From Nitzschia sp. pyKryTriq1 (Eukaryota; Bacillariophyta; Bacillariophyceae; Bacillariales; Bacillariaceae): a stretch of 64,000 nucleotides of DNA. Below are positions 1 through 10,921 of this stretch, in pieces. The stretch lies in contig OY101115.1 of NCBI GenBank assembly GCA_956465555.1, positions 1,178,001-1,242,000 of the forward strand. Reading direction: 5' to 3'. The first letter of the stretch is position 1; every line of letters starts with the position of its first letter. The notes beneath the pieces were generated by a model that did no database searches, was not told the DNA's origin, and saw only the letters and a list, made by a program, of their open reading frames with translations. Both the position numbers and the translations under genes were made by a program.

Positions 1-2936
1 AGCAAACTGAGCACCCATGACTCTGCAAAACCCACCCACTAAATCACAAGCAGCTTGGGTAACAATGTCATGGTCATCGTCATCCTCGGGTTGTTCTCCG
101 TATAATTCATCCGACACCTGACATGGGGCAGTCTTTGTGAGCAAATCATGCGCGCACTGCATGCATTCATTCGATACCGGCATCAACGCATGGGGGCCGC
201 AAAGCTCGATTACAGACTGAACTCCTTCGCATGCTTTGGCGACCGTCGTTTTGTCGTCGTCTTTCATTAGTGCAATCAGTTCAGTCAGCACGGCAGATAC
301 AATGGCAGCAGTGTGTTGGCTCATGGGGTTTGCTCCCGCGACGTCACCCTTGGTCCACTGAACTTCGCCATTGTGGTATGCAGAGACACTGGGAATCACA
401 AGGTTGGGCATGGCATCCGCAACTTCGCTTTTGATGAGTGGGTGCCAGTTGCTTGCTGCCTTTTGGAGAACTTGCATCACCGCCTCCAAATGTGGACAGA
501 AAGCCGAGCCAGTGTGGGCTGCCATCTCTCCGACCGCAGTGATTGCGCCTTTCTTAACTTCTAGAAGCGCTGTTCGGACGTGCAAAACAAAATTTCCACC
601 GTCTTCGTCTTCGTTGTCTGAATCATCGAAAGCACCGAAATCTGCTGACTGGGGTGTCGTATAGAGAAGAGATTGGAGTTCACGCTGGTAAGTTCTAGTG
701 AGCAGCGTCATAGTTTTGGGGGCGCATTGAGAAATAATAAAATCTTACCTGTTCAGCATCCTCGGCTGGCTCGAGCTGCCCCTCATCGGTGCCAATCACC
801 TGACACAAATGCGGGACAAGTTCAGCTAGTGCTGGTGCAAACTCTTCCTTCATGACTTTGGCCAGATTTGCAAACACAGCATACGCGAATTCATGGAGAT
901 CCGTGGAATCTCGGGTCAGACCCTCACAGGCACATTCCATGGTGACCTGGAAGTAAGGTCGAAATGTATCACGGCCTACCGCAATGGCCATATGACCCAT
1001 GCATTCCAAGGCCCGACCTCGCAGCGAGTATAAACGTTCCTCGGTTAGCGCCATACACTTTGTCATCAAAGCGGCAACGCCACCAACGTAGGGTGTGAAT
1101 TCTTCTTCAGCAGCGACAGCGGTTGCAGCCAAGGCAGCGACTGCCATCTCTTGTACGCTTCGCTTAGAGGTAGCTTCCAACATGCCAGCAAGCTTCTTGA
1201 CCAGGGAATCCAATAACGGACGTACGGCATCAGGCTCCAATCTTTCGCAGAACATTTCTAGGACATAGCAAGAAGTGGCCTGGACAGCGACGGTTTGATC
1301 GTCAAGCAGATTGAAGACAATCGGCAAAATTTGTTCAGAGTAAGCCAATACTTCCGGCTGACAATGCTCCGAAATCTGACCCAGACAAAAGCATGCGCAC
1401 TCGCGGACTTGTGGATCAGAGTCGCGGGCAGCATTCAATACATGAGGCATGACCTCGTGCAAATACTCTCTCAATGGCTCGGAGCAACCTTCGGCAATAA
1501 CTCCAAGACAAGCGATTCCAGCCTTCCGATGATTGGGTTGAGGAGAAGCCAATCTTTGTACACAACGGCTCACGGCGGGTTGGAAAATATACTTCTTCGG
1601 TATCTCGCATGCTAACATGTCTAGTGTTCCTTGAGCCATAGATGTCTCGGTGGGCGAGTCCATCTCGTCAGGGTCGAAGTCACCGTCTTCCGCATCTTCC
1701 AGATCTTGCCTCCACGCAGGATTGGACTCAAACAATGCTCCAGCAGCTGAGTCTGGCGAATTTTCAATCAGAGCAAATAAGACTTCCAACACTTGAGCAA
1801 TCAAGGCCTCCTCCTTTCCAAAGCTCTTGGGCTTTGCTTCTGCCAGCGTGGCGATGACGAGAGCAGCAGAGTCACGGACACCCATCTCCATGTTCTGTGC
1901 CTTGACACATTCGAGTGCAAAATGGACCATTGGGATCAAATGAACTCCAACAGAGTGCGATGGTGAGTATGCCAGATCATACATAACATCCAGTACAGTG
2001 GAGACAAACTCTTCATCATTTGCCTGTTGACTAGCCACCTGCAGAATCGGTGGAATCAAGCCTGCGAACACATCAACTTCTGGTTCATCAGCCAAGTAGG
2101 AGAGCAGTTGCCCTAAGGCCTTGACGGCTGCCTTCTGCACCCTTTGATCCTCGGTCGGAACCAGTGCCTGCTGGAATAAACCCGCAATGGGTACGAACTG
2201 TGCCTTTAGGTGGGTTGCAATCGTCTCAGTCATCTCCGACAACAGCCAGAAAGCCAGCTCACGTGCTTCTGCCTGCTGCCCCTCAGCCGCAGCGGCTGCT
2301 GCGATGAATTGGAATAGTTCAGGCCAAGACGTTCCTCCATCATCGCATTCGAGTTTCGCCATCGAGGCTGCCACACCAACAATACCATTTCTCACTGTAC
2401 GCTCAGGTTCTTGAGACAAAATCACCAGCACCTCAGCTTTGAGAGCAGTTTTAGTATTGGCATCGAACTTTGAATAGTGACCTGGTAAACGTTTTCGAAG
2501 TAGAATACCAGCAACATGACGAACAGGAGGCGCCTAGAGTAGTAAGAACGAAGGGCAGCACACGGAGAGACAGACAAACAGCAAAAAAAGTCAGAAGACT
2601 TGACGATCGTAGCCCAAAATGTATGTACACAAAGAAATGTCGTCAATAACACCAAACAGCTCATTCGGAATCGAGATCGTCTTTCGGATGGAACCCTACC
2701 AAGAAGGAGGGGTCGACACAAAAAACAATGACTCCTCCCCCTCCCTCATTGTTGGAAAACGAAGAACTCACCTGCGAATCCTTCGATTTGAGAATTTCCA
2801 CTAGAGCAGGCACACAACGGGGATCTTTCAATAGAGGCTTGAGTGCAGCTTCCGCTTGTCGAATGGCCTCAGTATCTGGCTGGGTCAAAACAGCCAACAA
2901 GCTCGAAAGCTGGGCGGCATCGGCAGAGAGGGCCAT
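1..2936 (-). CDS. IPO4: Importin-4/Kap123-type karyopherin beta (partial, runs off window start)
   Basis: Nuclear transport receptor that carries histones or ribosomal proteins through the nuclear pore (family knowledge). Three exons are visible: 2936-2772, 2533-749 and 684-1, all joined in frame with GT-AG introns; 878 residues are present and the C-terminus lies outside the window. The start is the ATG at 2936 (context GCCATGG); the longer open frame to 2963 would need TTG. The N-terminus (MALSADAAQLSSLL...PDTEAIRQAEAAL) is the importin-beta N-terminal HEAT repeat, followed by VRHVAGILLRKR, the usual second-helix motif. HEAT repeats continue throughout, with stretches such as RKAGIACLGVIAEG and VRECACFCLGQISEH that match IPO4 order. 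An acidic loop (DFGAFDDSDNEDED) follows intron 2 at the same place as the acidic loop of human IPO4. IPO5 is the alternative; the IPO4 assignment is from remembered similarity. Confidence 0.88.
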
Positions 2937-3760
2937 GGCGGATCTTGGTGCAAAAGGCTTCAACGAGCGACAACAGATAAATCAATCGGGAAGGTCGTCT
3001 TGGTTTATAACGATCCTTTTCTGAAACAACCCAAGAAACGGTTTGGGAAGAGCGCAAAGGTACGGTTACTGTAGTGCTCACCGATGATAACGATGGTGTA
3101 TTGTATGTACTGGACCGTATTCTTGGAATGCTGAAATGATACCGGCAGCAACCAACGTCCATTGGCCATTGGAGATTGGAGGACCTCGATTTGCGAAAGC
3201 GCATCCACCATCCACCGCCACCACCGACCGTGCACTCGCATCACGCGCCACCATTTCGATCCAGAACGAAAAGCCAGGCATTGCTTTTGTTGAGTGGTTC
3301 CGAGATAATGAACGGCCGAAGGCCAGGCCAATACGGGGGACCTAAAAACTAAAAAGCTCAAAAGATCACAACGACAACCGCCCCCCACATACAATGCCCG
3401 TCCTTCCCGCCGCTGCGCAAAGACAGAAAGACCCCGCGATCTTAGATTATCACATCGTCTTTTTCCCGCCAGCACCGATACCGGTACAGTACTTGTACCT
3501 GTAGACTTGTACGACGCCTACAGTACTCTCTCTCTCTCTCTTTCTCTACGGTACCGGTACGAGTACAGTACGAGTACCTGTAAGAGTAGTGGACAGAGTT
3601 GATGCATCTACCGGTACTGGTACTGTTCCGGTACGAGTATGTGATGGTTGAGTACCGGTAGTTCATTTATTGTTTCACAGCTTCTCACACAAATCAACCA
3701 TCACCAGATTCACGATACCTTATCTGAGGGAGATGTCGCGGTGAAACACCAGCCAGGAAT
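2937..3760. other. Divergent intergenic region with microsatellite DNA
   Basis: Lies between the divergent importin and DTW genes, so it should hold both promoters. It contains a (CT)n run at 3525-3540 and four TACCGGTA palindromes at 3479, 3552, 3609 and 3653 embedded in GTAC-rich sequence. No convincing gene is seen; open frames here overlap simple sequence. Confidence 0.6.
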
Positions 3761-4912
3761 ATGTACATGTTGCCAATCAGTGCTGGCGGTCGCCGTCGGA
3801 ATATGTCGATTGCGTACCTCGGTACTAGTTCATTGGCACTACTGACTTTGAATTGGGGCATTTTTAACATCGGTGTCCACGCCCTGTCGACCCCTCGGCC
3901 CGCAAAGAATACTGCGAGTTTTCTGGACAATGCTATTATTGATGATTCCTCCGTATCATTGGCGACTCTGATCTCGAGTCCAGAACGTTACGCTGCAGCC
4001 CTCAATATGACGGTGGAACAGATCCAGCAGACCAAGAACGCTCAGGAGCAGGCTTCGGAAGCACTACATCGCGAGTTAGCTTCCGACGCTTTATCAGGTC
4101 CACAGAAACATACTCTTCTGTGTCGGCATCGTTTGGAATATGGGCGCCACCCGTTCGCGTGTCCCCGCTGCTGGTCCTATCTTCCTGTATGTGTATGTTC
4201 GCGTGTACGACCCGAGAAAATTTCCATGCAGCCGGGCGACGATAATAAGTTATCCGTTGTCGTATGGACACACCACAGAGAATGGGGTTTGACCTCAAAT
4301 ACAGGTGGACTATTGGGTCTCATGCTCGAGGATTGTCACGTGCTCATGAAGGGTCTACCAGAACACGATTCTCAATTTGACGAACTCATCCAGGATCCCG
4401 AAAATCTCGTGGTTGTCTTGTGGCCGGATCAAAATAATGGATACGACCCTGATGTTGATGGTGATACTGATGTCGGTGGATATACGAGTTCGCGTTACAT
4501 GTCTTTGGAACAAGTACGAGACAACAAGTCTCAGAAAAAGCGTATTGTCTTGGTTGCTGTTGACGGGACGTGGAGAAATGCCAGGCGCATGGTAGCACGG
4601 CTACCCAGGGAAAAGATCTTCTTCACCGACCTTTCGGAAGAAACTGTTCAAAAGCTTTTCCTCGATACAGATTGTGAAAAACCTAATCATCATCGCGATG
4701 CTCCTGGCAGCCAGTCGTTATTGGCACCGCTACGGGGTAGGGGCCCAAACACCGACGAGAACCAAGTTTGTACTGCTGAAGCTGTTGCTGGGGCCTTGCT
4801 ACAACTTGGCATCGACGAAAAGGATGTTGAAGATATTCTGTCTCTTGCGCGACAAAAAGTTGATTTGATTTGCAGGTATCGAGCGAAAGTACCCACATCC
4901 ATGCGAGGGTGA
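3761..4912 (+). CDS. DTW-domain protein, probable tRNA-uridine aminocarboxypropyltransferase, with possible C-terminal frameshift
   Basis: DTW-domain (TapT/DTWD) enzymes move a 3-amino-3-carboxypropyl group from SAM to uridine in tRNA. Visible marks are a Cys cluster (CRHRLEYGRHPFACPRCW, then CVCSR) near residue 125, the strand VVVWTHHREW, and the family signature D-x-T-W in VAVDGTWRNARRM about residue 270. The N-terminus has a basic stretch then a hydrophobic segment (MSIAYLGTSSLALLTL), suggesting a signal or organelle presequence; an internal ATG at 3803 is an equally possible start. The open frame ends at 4912, but another frame continues without a stop to the TGA at 5038 with coding-like sequence. 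A 5-nt tandem duplication (GATTT GATTT, about 4861-4871) sits exactly where the two frames would join; removing one copy would fuse them. A tiny intron (4876-4907, 32 nt) is a less likely explanation. It is single-exon as annotated. Confidence 0.82.
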   Translation: MYMLPISAGGRRRNMSIAYLGTSSLALLTLNWGIFNIGVHALSTPRPAKNTASFLDNAIIDDSSVSLATLISSPERYAAALNMTVEQIQQTKNAQEQASEALHRELASDALSGPQKHTLLCRHRLEYGRHPFACPRCWSYLPVCVCSRVRPEKISMQPGDDNKLSVVVWTHHREWGLTSNTGGLLGLMLEDCHVLMKGLPEHDSQFDELIQDPENLVVVLWPDQNNGYDPDVDGDTDVGGYTSSRYMSLEQVRDNKSQKKRIVLVAVDGTWRNARRMVARLPREKIFFTDLSEETVQKLFLDTDCEKPNHHRDAPGSQSLLAPLRGRGPNTDENQVCTAEAVAGALLQLGIDEKDVEDILSLARQKVDLICRYRAKVPTSMRG

Positions 4913-5679
4913 TCCAAGAATACACTGGGCGCTTATTGCTCCAAGAACATGGCGTTTCAGCAGCAAGAGCCAACAAATTCCTACTAGCTACTATTAAGCA
5001 CATTGAAGCCCACGGCTTAAACTCGTGTTTGCGAAAGTGAGGAATCGCACAAACAAAAACACGATCAAGTCAGGCATGGTAGAGACTCTCCTCCACAACT
5101 AGAAAGAGCGAGTCATACCAGCCTCTCTTCGCGGATTTGCTCTGCTATGAAGAATACGTTTTCGGCACTGGCACTACGACGAGTATTCATCTTCGTGCTC
5201 TACCATAATCAATCTACTAGTAGTTCTAGGTAGTCACTCGTACGAATAGACTACATTACCAGTATCCGGTATGATACTACTAGAGTAACAAAAGCCATGA
5301 TCTCCCGATGGTGATGATTCAGACCGGTACCTGGTACTTGTACCCGCTGCAGTATTCCCGAGAGGACGCCGCCGCGCGCGCCCTGCAGCCGCTTCGAGCT
5401 TCGAGCGTCGCAGTCTGTGTCTCTGTCCCGCGCCGTCGATCAGCCATCAATAAACGAACAAAACAAAACTTCGAGCCGGCGAAGATATCTCACATTTTAT
5501 TTGTTGCGCGCGCCGCTCGGGCATCCTCGCTCTCATCGCGCGAAAATCCGTTGCATTGATTTGGCGCACCCAAGTCTGTTCTCTATCAACAACTGTTCCC
5601 ATACAAATTTAAAAAATTTCTTGCCTCGACGCCGAAAGTCGACAACCACAACATTCTCATCGACGACAACATCGAGACC
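4913..5679. other. 3' end of DTW gene and intergenic DNA
   Basis: The first ~125 bases (to 5038) look like the displaced C-terminal coding region of the DTW gene. The rest is intergenic: CTAGTAG-rich sequence near 5210-5290, a GTAC-rich patch near 5320-5345, and the 5' leader of the next gene. No other gene is seen. Confidence 0.55.
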
Positions 5680-6613
5680 ATGGTTAATTCAACTCAACAA
5701 TTCGTGCCGCAAGACGCATCCATCGGGTCCATTGGAGCATTGAAGTCAGGACATCCAACTGGCACACGACGTCCTTTCCAGCCTCGAAGCGTCAACGCGC
5801 CATCGTCGCCATCTCCCGCAAAATCTTCAAAGGTGCGTGATATTCGTGACATCCGGGTTCTTTATAACGGTCTTTTCTCGTTTGAAGGTTTTGCTAGCAT
5901 ACGTGTATGCATAAATTTTATTCTCGAACCGTTCGATTAATTGAATATCATTCGTCGCTGTATAGTTTTATCTTCAATCATGTGTATCGCCAATCTACTT
6001 GCGGATGGGATTGGCCGGCTGTCGTGGAACGGAAATCAATTATTTTCTATCCCCGCACCTGTCACAAAACTTCAAAACTCCTACCGCCACAATTTACATC
6101 CAAGCCCACAATTTCTATTATCCATCAAACCAAACCACCAACATGCCGATCAACTCACGAATCCTCACTTGCTCTTACAATCGTCGACGTGCTCGCATCT
6201 CGCCTCAACACCACGACGAATCGACACAGCAGACCAACAAAGCACAAATGAATCCTCTCAAGTCACGACCAGAGACCGTTAAGAAACTGGAAGTGGTTTC
6301 CGAGAATATCTCCGAATGGCCCGCGATCGAGGAAGAGGCTCCTACCCCTTCTCTAGACTCGGAACCAGAGACAAACATCCACCCGTCGATCTTCCGGCGG
6401 AGAACTGATGATTTCGACCACGATGAGCAAGACCTTGATATGTTCACTCTGAAGAGAGCCAACCCTGTTTACGAAAGCGACGATGAAGAAGAGTACATGT
6501 CGAGCGCCTCCAAGAGACAACGAACAGCAGCACCTTCGGTGCTACATTGGGGCGATCAACTTTCAGATGATGAAGATGTTGGCTTCTCGGTCTCCTTCTT
6601 GCCAATTCGTTAG
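5680..6613 (+). CDS. Hypothetical acidic nuclear-type protein, two exons
   Basis: I do not recognise this protein. Exon 1 (5680-5832) encodes a Ser/Pro-rich N-terminus beginning MVNSTQQFVPQDAS and ends at a good donor (AAG|GTGCGT). Exon 2 most likely starts at 6230 after ACACAG, in the same phase, and runs to the stop at 6613, giving about 178 residues. The acceptor is uncertain because the same frame is open well upstream (ATG at 6143), so a separate start or a different acceptor is possible. Exon 2 is rich in Asp/Glu (SDDEEEYM, SDDEDVGF) and has one basic patch, KRQR, that could be a nuclear localisation signal. No enzymatic motif is visible. It lies downstream of the DTW gene on the same strand. 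Confidence 0.55.
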
Positions 6614-8862
6614 ATGAACGATCATCAACCTTGTCAAGACGTCCTTGATTACCTCACGCTAGCAGAGAGCTGCTTTCAGCTGACTCTTAGCAACTTGTCA
6701 CATGAATCACAACATAAGCATTGTAAAAACATGTATCTTAAACTTTTCTATCGGTAGAATTATTCCTTGTACGCTTATCTTCCTGCTGCATCCTAATCTG
6801 CCTGCCGATCTACTGTTCATTTTGTGATGTCCATGGTTATCACCGATAATACTACTTGTCATGTCCATCGTACGATCAGCAACTCGTGGACGATGTTTCA
6901 AAGTAACCGGCCAAGGGATTAGTCCATCGTTTGCAACGGTCAATATTCAATATACCACTTTTCTCATGAAAGTTGTCTATGAGACGAGACCAGAAGCCCA
7001 AAAACTATGGTTCGGATAGGTAGCGTTCAGGCTTCTCGATCACCTTGTTCCAGCATAGTGTCTCCGACGACTTTCTACTCCTAGTAGTATTTAGCTAAAG
7101 ATGGACGCCTCCTCCTCTCTACGGGTATTCAAAAACAATATTTATGCTTTGAAGAAGGCTTATGTGGTCGATGAAAGCCACGGTAGTGACTCTTTCTACT
7201 ACTAGCTATGACCACATTTTCATCAATCATGGTAGGTAGTACTAGGAGTGGCCCGCCCTGGTCCGACTACTACTAAAATCTCTCTCTATGCAAAAGCATC
7301 TCTAGGCTAGTAAAATCATATGAATATATGCAACTTTCCTCCTGCTGCCCTTGACATTAAAAAGAGCAAAGAGTTAGCTATCATACGTACAGGTAGGATG
7401 AAACCATCCCTCTCTACTAGAGCTACAAGTACATTTACGATATTAGAGAGTACTACGGTACAGCAGTAGTACGAGTACTACGGTACTACTACCGGTACAG
7501 TAGTAGTATCCTTCCTAAAATTTTGAGGTGCTCGATACCAGGTACCGGTAGTAGTCGTGGATTTGCACTTCTATGGTGCATCGAATATTCTATTGTTGAA
7601 CTGGCGAGAACCGTTTGAATGGCGAACGGACGTCTTCAACGGAGTGAGAGAACCCTGGTTGCGCTTCGTACGACAAAATAATGTCTACTCGTGCAGTACT
7701 TATGCCACTGTTCCCGCCATAAAAATAGCGGTAAAATAACGGCCAACATATCAAAAAGGCCGTTTTCGAAAATTCATTGGGAGTGTTTGAGCTGATCCCG
7801 AGTGGAGGGAACTTCGTTCCCCCCTCCAAACGTCACAAGACCATTCAAAGAACTTGCTTTGGCGCGAACATTGATACGAGTACAGTAGTTGCAGGCGACA
7901 ACAACAATGACGACGACAACAAGAGTCTACCTCTCTACCGGTACAGCTCTTATAGTAGAATCTCAGCTATACTGATGTACTGTACTACTACCAAAATGTA
8001 GGAGTAATTGAGACTCCTGCTGGACCTTCTAAAGTTCGACTGCTGTGTAGTACGAGTAGTAGTACCACACCACTAAGAGTAGTACTTTCCATGATCGAAT
8101 GCACCCTAATACTGTACTTGTAAGTCCTCTGACAGTAGCAACCATTAGGTTCGGTGCAGAATTCTAAACACTGAAATGAGCAGTAGACGTAGCAGTCACA
8201 TTGGTACCATTTACGCTCAATGGGAGTACATCATGTAGATGAAGGAGCACCACCAACACAAACAGGTCCAACTAACCCAGCTCGACTCTAGCAGCCTGTG
8301 AGTACTACCAAGAAATGACGTGTAGTACTCCCTTATTGCTCTGTTGGGGAACACCAACAAGTACATTATAGGTGATCCGATGACCAAGGCTCTACATCAC
8401 TCTATCAGCTCAGGAATTTCATTTATTGTTCTTCCATCTGCAACTACGGGTACCGGTACAAGTGCAGTAAATCTAATCCGACGACCAAGAACGCGAGGCG
8501 GGCGCTGGCGACGGGCGGGAGTATAAACAGTTGACCAGCCCGACTAACTCCCAAAATGGGATCATCCTGGAATTCCAGGCGGAACCCACAGAACAGGAAC
8601 GCCGGAGTCTCCGCTCCTACTAGTAGACTACCGGTACTACGTACCGGTAGCTTGTGACTTCCGACACAAAAATTCGCTCCGATCTTATCCGAGCATCATG
8701 AAAAAGTACCGTAGCTAGCTAGTATTCTCATTAATTTATCGTAACATCCTCTACAGTACATGCCATTTGTCACCATCGCAGTAGCAAGAACAAGAACAAA
8801 TTACCCAACAACCAGCACATTGTAATTCCTCGCTATTATATTCCAAGAAAACAAAAACGAAA
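6614..8862. other. 2.2 kb gene-poor region
   Basis: No supportable gene. The sequence is dominated by CTACTAG/GTAGTAC-type simple sequence, with six TACCGGTA palindromes (7490, 7543, 7936, 8451, 8629, 8642). A short near-perfect hairpin is present at 7804-7827 (GGAGGGAAC ... GTTCCCCCCTCC). The minus strand there encodes the octapeptide GGTKFPPL, which recurs in the intergenic region near 16440. The last ~100 bases are the leader of the small basic membrane protein gene. Confidence 0.6.
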
Positions 8863-9156
8863 ATGAGGGCACTAAAAGACCATCCTCCTCTCCCATATGA
8901 TGATCAAACGCCGGATTATCACCAGCAGAAGGCGCTACTGGCTCTCGTCCTATTTATATTAGTATTGACGCTACTGTGGTCTCGTCGGTGGTTCCGAAAA
9001 CCGATAAAACGCGTCTTCCACAGATACGCTCGCAAGTACGGCCGACAATGGGCTCGAAAGTGGGTCCGAAAGCATGCCCAACGAGCGTTCCGCAGGATGC
9101 GGTTCGTACGGAATTATCGTCAAAATCATAAGAAGAACGCGATCCACTCAAAATAA
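8863..9156 (+). CDS. Small single-pass membrane protein with very basic Arg/Lys-rich tail
   Basis: Unrecognised 97-residue protein. The start ATG at 8863 follows an A-rich context (AACGAAAATG) typical of stramenopile genes. Residues 1-21 are polar, 22-41 form one hydrophobic helix (KALLALVLFILVLTLLW), and the remaining ~55 residues are dominated by Arg, Lys, His and aromatic residues with repeated R-K-x(2-3)-R/W spacing (RKYGRQWARKWVRKHAQ). The tail would form a strongly cationic amphipathic helix and, by the positive-inside rule, should face the cytosol or matrix. It is convergent with the downstream histidine phosphatase gene. No family assignment is offered; the long uninterrupted composition bias and the good start context argue that it is real, but it could be a chance ORF. 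Confidence 0.5.
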   Translation: MRALKDHPPLPYDDQTPDYHQQKALLALVLFILVLTLLWSRRWFRKPIKRVFHRYARKYGRQWARKWVRKHAQRAFRRMRFVRNYRQNHKKNAIHSK

Positions 9157-9378
9157 TAGCACGACGAACTATACGAGGTCCCTGTGTTTCAACCGTAGAT
9201 CAACTCTGCTGCATCAATGGCAAGCGAGGACTGTGACTTTGTGGCGGGAGTGAAGAAGACACTGACCATCCCTCTGTTGAACCCCAAAGGTGCCGCTTGC
9301 GCACACATGCATCGTTTTTCTTCTGTTACAGGACAGTGATCTGGTGGATCGTGGCCCAATAAATTGACAGTTAGTTTG

Positions 9379-10158
9379 TCACCGGTTTGTATCTTCTAAC
9401 AAAAGGTCGCCGTTGGCGTGAAGTTTGCAACGGATCGGTGTGGCGTTCATTGGTCGAAGCTGTTCTCCGTCAGTGACTGCAGAGCGTATGACATTGTAGT
9501 GACATACCACCGCAATGATCGTTTCTGGTCTCTCGTGAAATAACCACTCAAAAACGCGTCGAATTCGTTCCATTTTGATAACACGTGGAGAATAATCGCG
9601 AGGCCAGTCCTTGGGCTGGAGTGAAGTAACGTCGAAAAGAAGCTGCTCGTCTCGGTAGCTGAGTACTTCGTCAAGGTCGCGGATCACTGCGTTGATGGCT
9701 CGAGGAATATTTTCTGGGACCTTACAACCAACCTCTCTGAGATCAAAATTTACGAGGATATTCTTCGTGGGAAACGCCAGGATTGCTGTGTGAAGGGCGC
9801 GGGTCAACGGGGACGACAGCACTAGTTCAAGCGATTGCAATTCTTCGATTGTGAATCGGTCTCCAATGCCCATCGCCTCCGATTCGCCCTGTTTTGTCAG
9901 ACCACAGTCACGCAATCGCTGATCGGTCTTGCGATCGAGACCGTTATGTTTGGCTGCCTGCCCTTGCGATTGCCCATGCCTAATCAGGTAAATTGTTTTG
10001 GTGGGCAGATCGGGGTTTACGGGAAGTACAGGTGATCCATTGTTCCTTCTGCGTAATTTCTTCGGTGTTTCGAGCTTTTTCGGTGTTGTTTTTGTGGCAG
10101 CAATTCCTTTCGTTGATTCGAGTGTGAATTTGACGTTTTCTTGAAGGGGGGTTTGCAT
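9379..10158 (-). CDS. Histidine phosphatase (phosphoglycerate mutase-like) family protein
   Basis: Single-exon gene of 259 residues with start ATG at 10158. It belongs to the histidine phosphatase superfamily, whose members transfer or hydrolyse phosphate through a phosphohistidine. The catalytic RHG motif is at residues 60-62 (TIYLIRHGQSQG), the SSPLTRALHTA motif with its second Arg is at about 115-125, an acidic partner sits in DLREVG near 142, and the second histidine is in AVVCHYNV (H220). The layout matches the fungal and plant small PGM-like branch rather than true glycolytic phosphoglycerate mutase, so the substrate cannot be stated. The N-terminal ~50 residues are Lys/Thr/Pro-rich with no clear targeting signal. 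Confidence 0.88.
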   Translation of the reverse strand: MQTPLQENVKFTLESTKGIAATKTTPKKLETPKKLRRRNNGSPVLPVNPDLPTKTIYLIRHGQSQGQAAKHNGLDRKTDQRLRDCGLTKQGESEAMGIGDRFTIEELQSLELVLSSPLTRALHTAILAFPTKNILVNFDLREVGCKVPENIPRAINAVIRDLDEVLSYRDEQLLFDVTSLQPKDWPRDYSPRVIKMERIRRVFEWLFHERPETIIAVVCHYNVIRSAVTDGEQLRPMNATPIRCKLHANGDLLLEDTNR

Positions 10159-10921
10159 TTATCCCCGTGTGATATTTAGAAGATTTAAGGTCGAGGCCCC
10201 GCCTTTCAACCGTTCGTTACCACTTCCAGACTTGTCCAGATCCACTCCAAGGATGCAGGATGCCGAGAAAGGCGATAGGTTGGGGATGGTTGTTGGGTAC
10301 GAGTATAATAAGTTGCAGGAGTACTCTTTTGGAGCAGAAGATGAAAGAAACTGCAGTACCAGGTACGTAAATTAGAAAACGAGAATGTACCGATTGCCGA
10401 CCTTCCGCGCGCGCCATTATCGATACGAACGAGTATCATAGCAATCGTACTGGTGGTACCTGGTACTGTAGTAAGGCACAGTGGTACTGGTAGACTCCGA
10501 CTGACAACTGCGGTGATTTTTTTTGTTCTCATGGTGGCTCCCGCTTCAATCATCTCTACAGTAACTTCCCTGCCTATTCGTAGCGGTACAAGTACTGTTG
10601 TTGTATAGTGCCAGGTACCCTGGTAATAGTTCATGGCACGTGTAGAAAGAGTAGCTCTGTCTACTTTTCTACGCTGCTTTTGTAGCTCTACTCATAGTAG
10701 TAGAGAGAAAGAAGAAGCGATGGCTACTCTACTAGCTAGTAGAGTAGTAGCTAGTAGAGTATCTGGCTACGACGAAGTTCAATATCTCTACTAGCCTAAT
10801 GTTGCGTAACAAACTACCAGGTACTCCTGCTCTCTCGCTCTACTAGAAAATAGAAAAGATGGTCAATTTGACACTCTCGAGATATTAGGTATGCTACTAG
10901 CCTATCACTGCACATCGAAGA
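10159..10921. other. Intergenic region with CTAGTAG and GTAC-rich repeats
   Basis: Between the histidine phosphatase start and the stop of the PP4 subunit gene. It contains dense CTACTAGTAG-type simple sequence (about 10680-10860) and GTACC-rich patches near 10455-10480. No gene is seen. Confidence 0.6.

Noticed and set aside
7557-8001. Short plus-strand frames in the gene-poor region
   Set aside because: They are built on GTAC/CTAG simple sequence and have no start context or similarity to known proteins.
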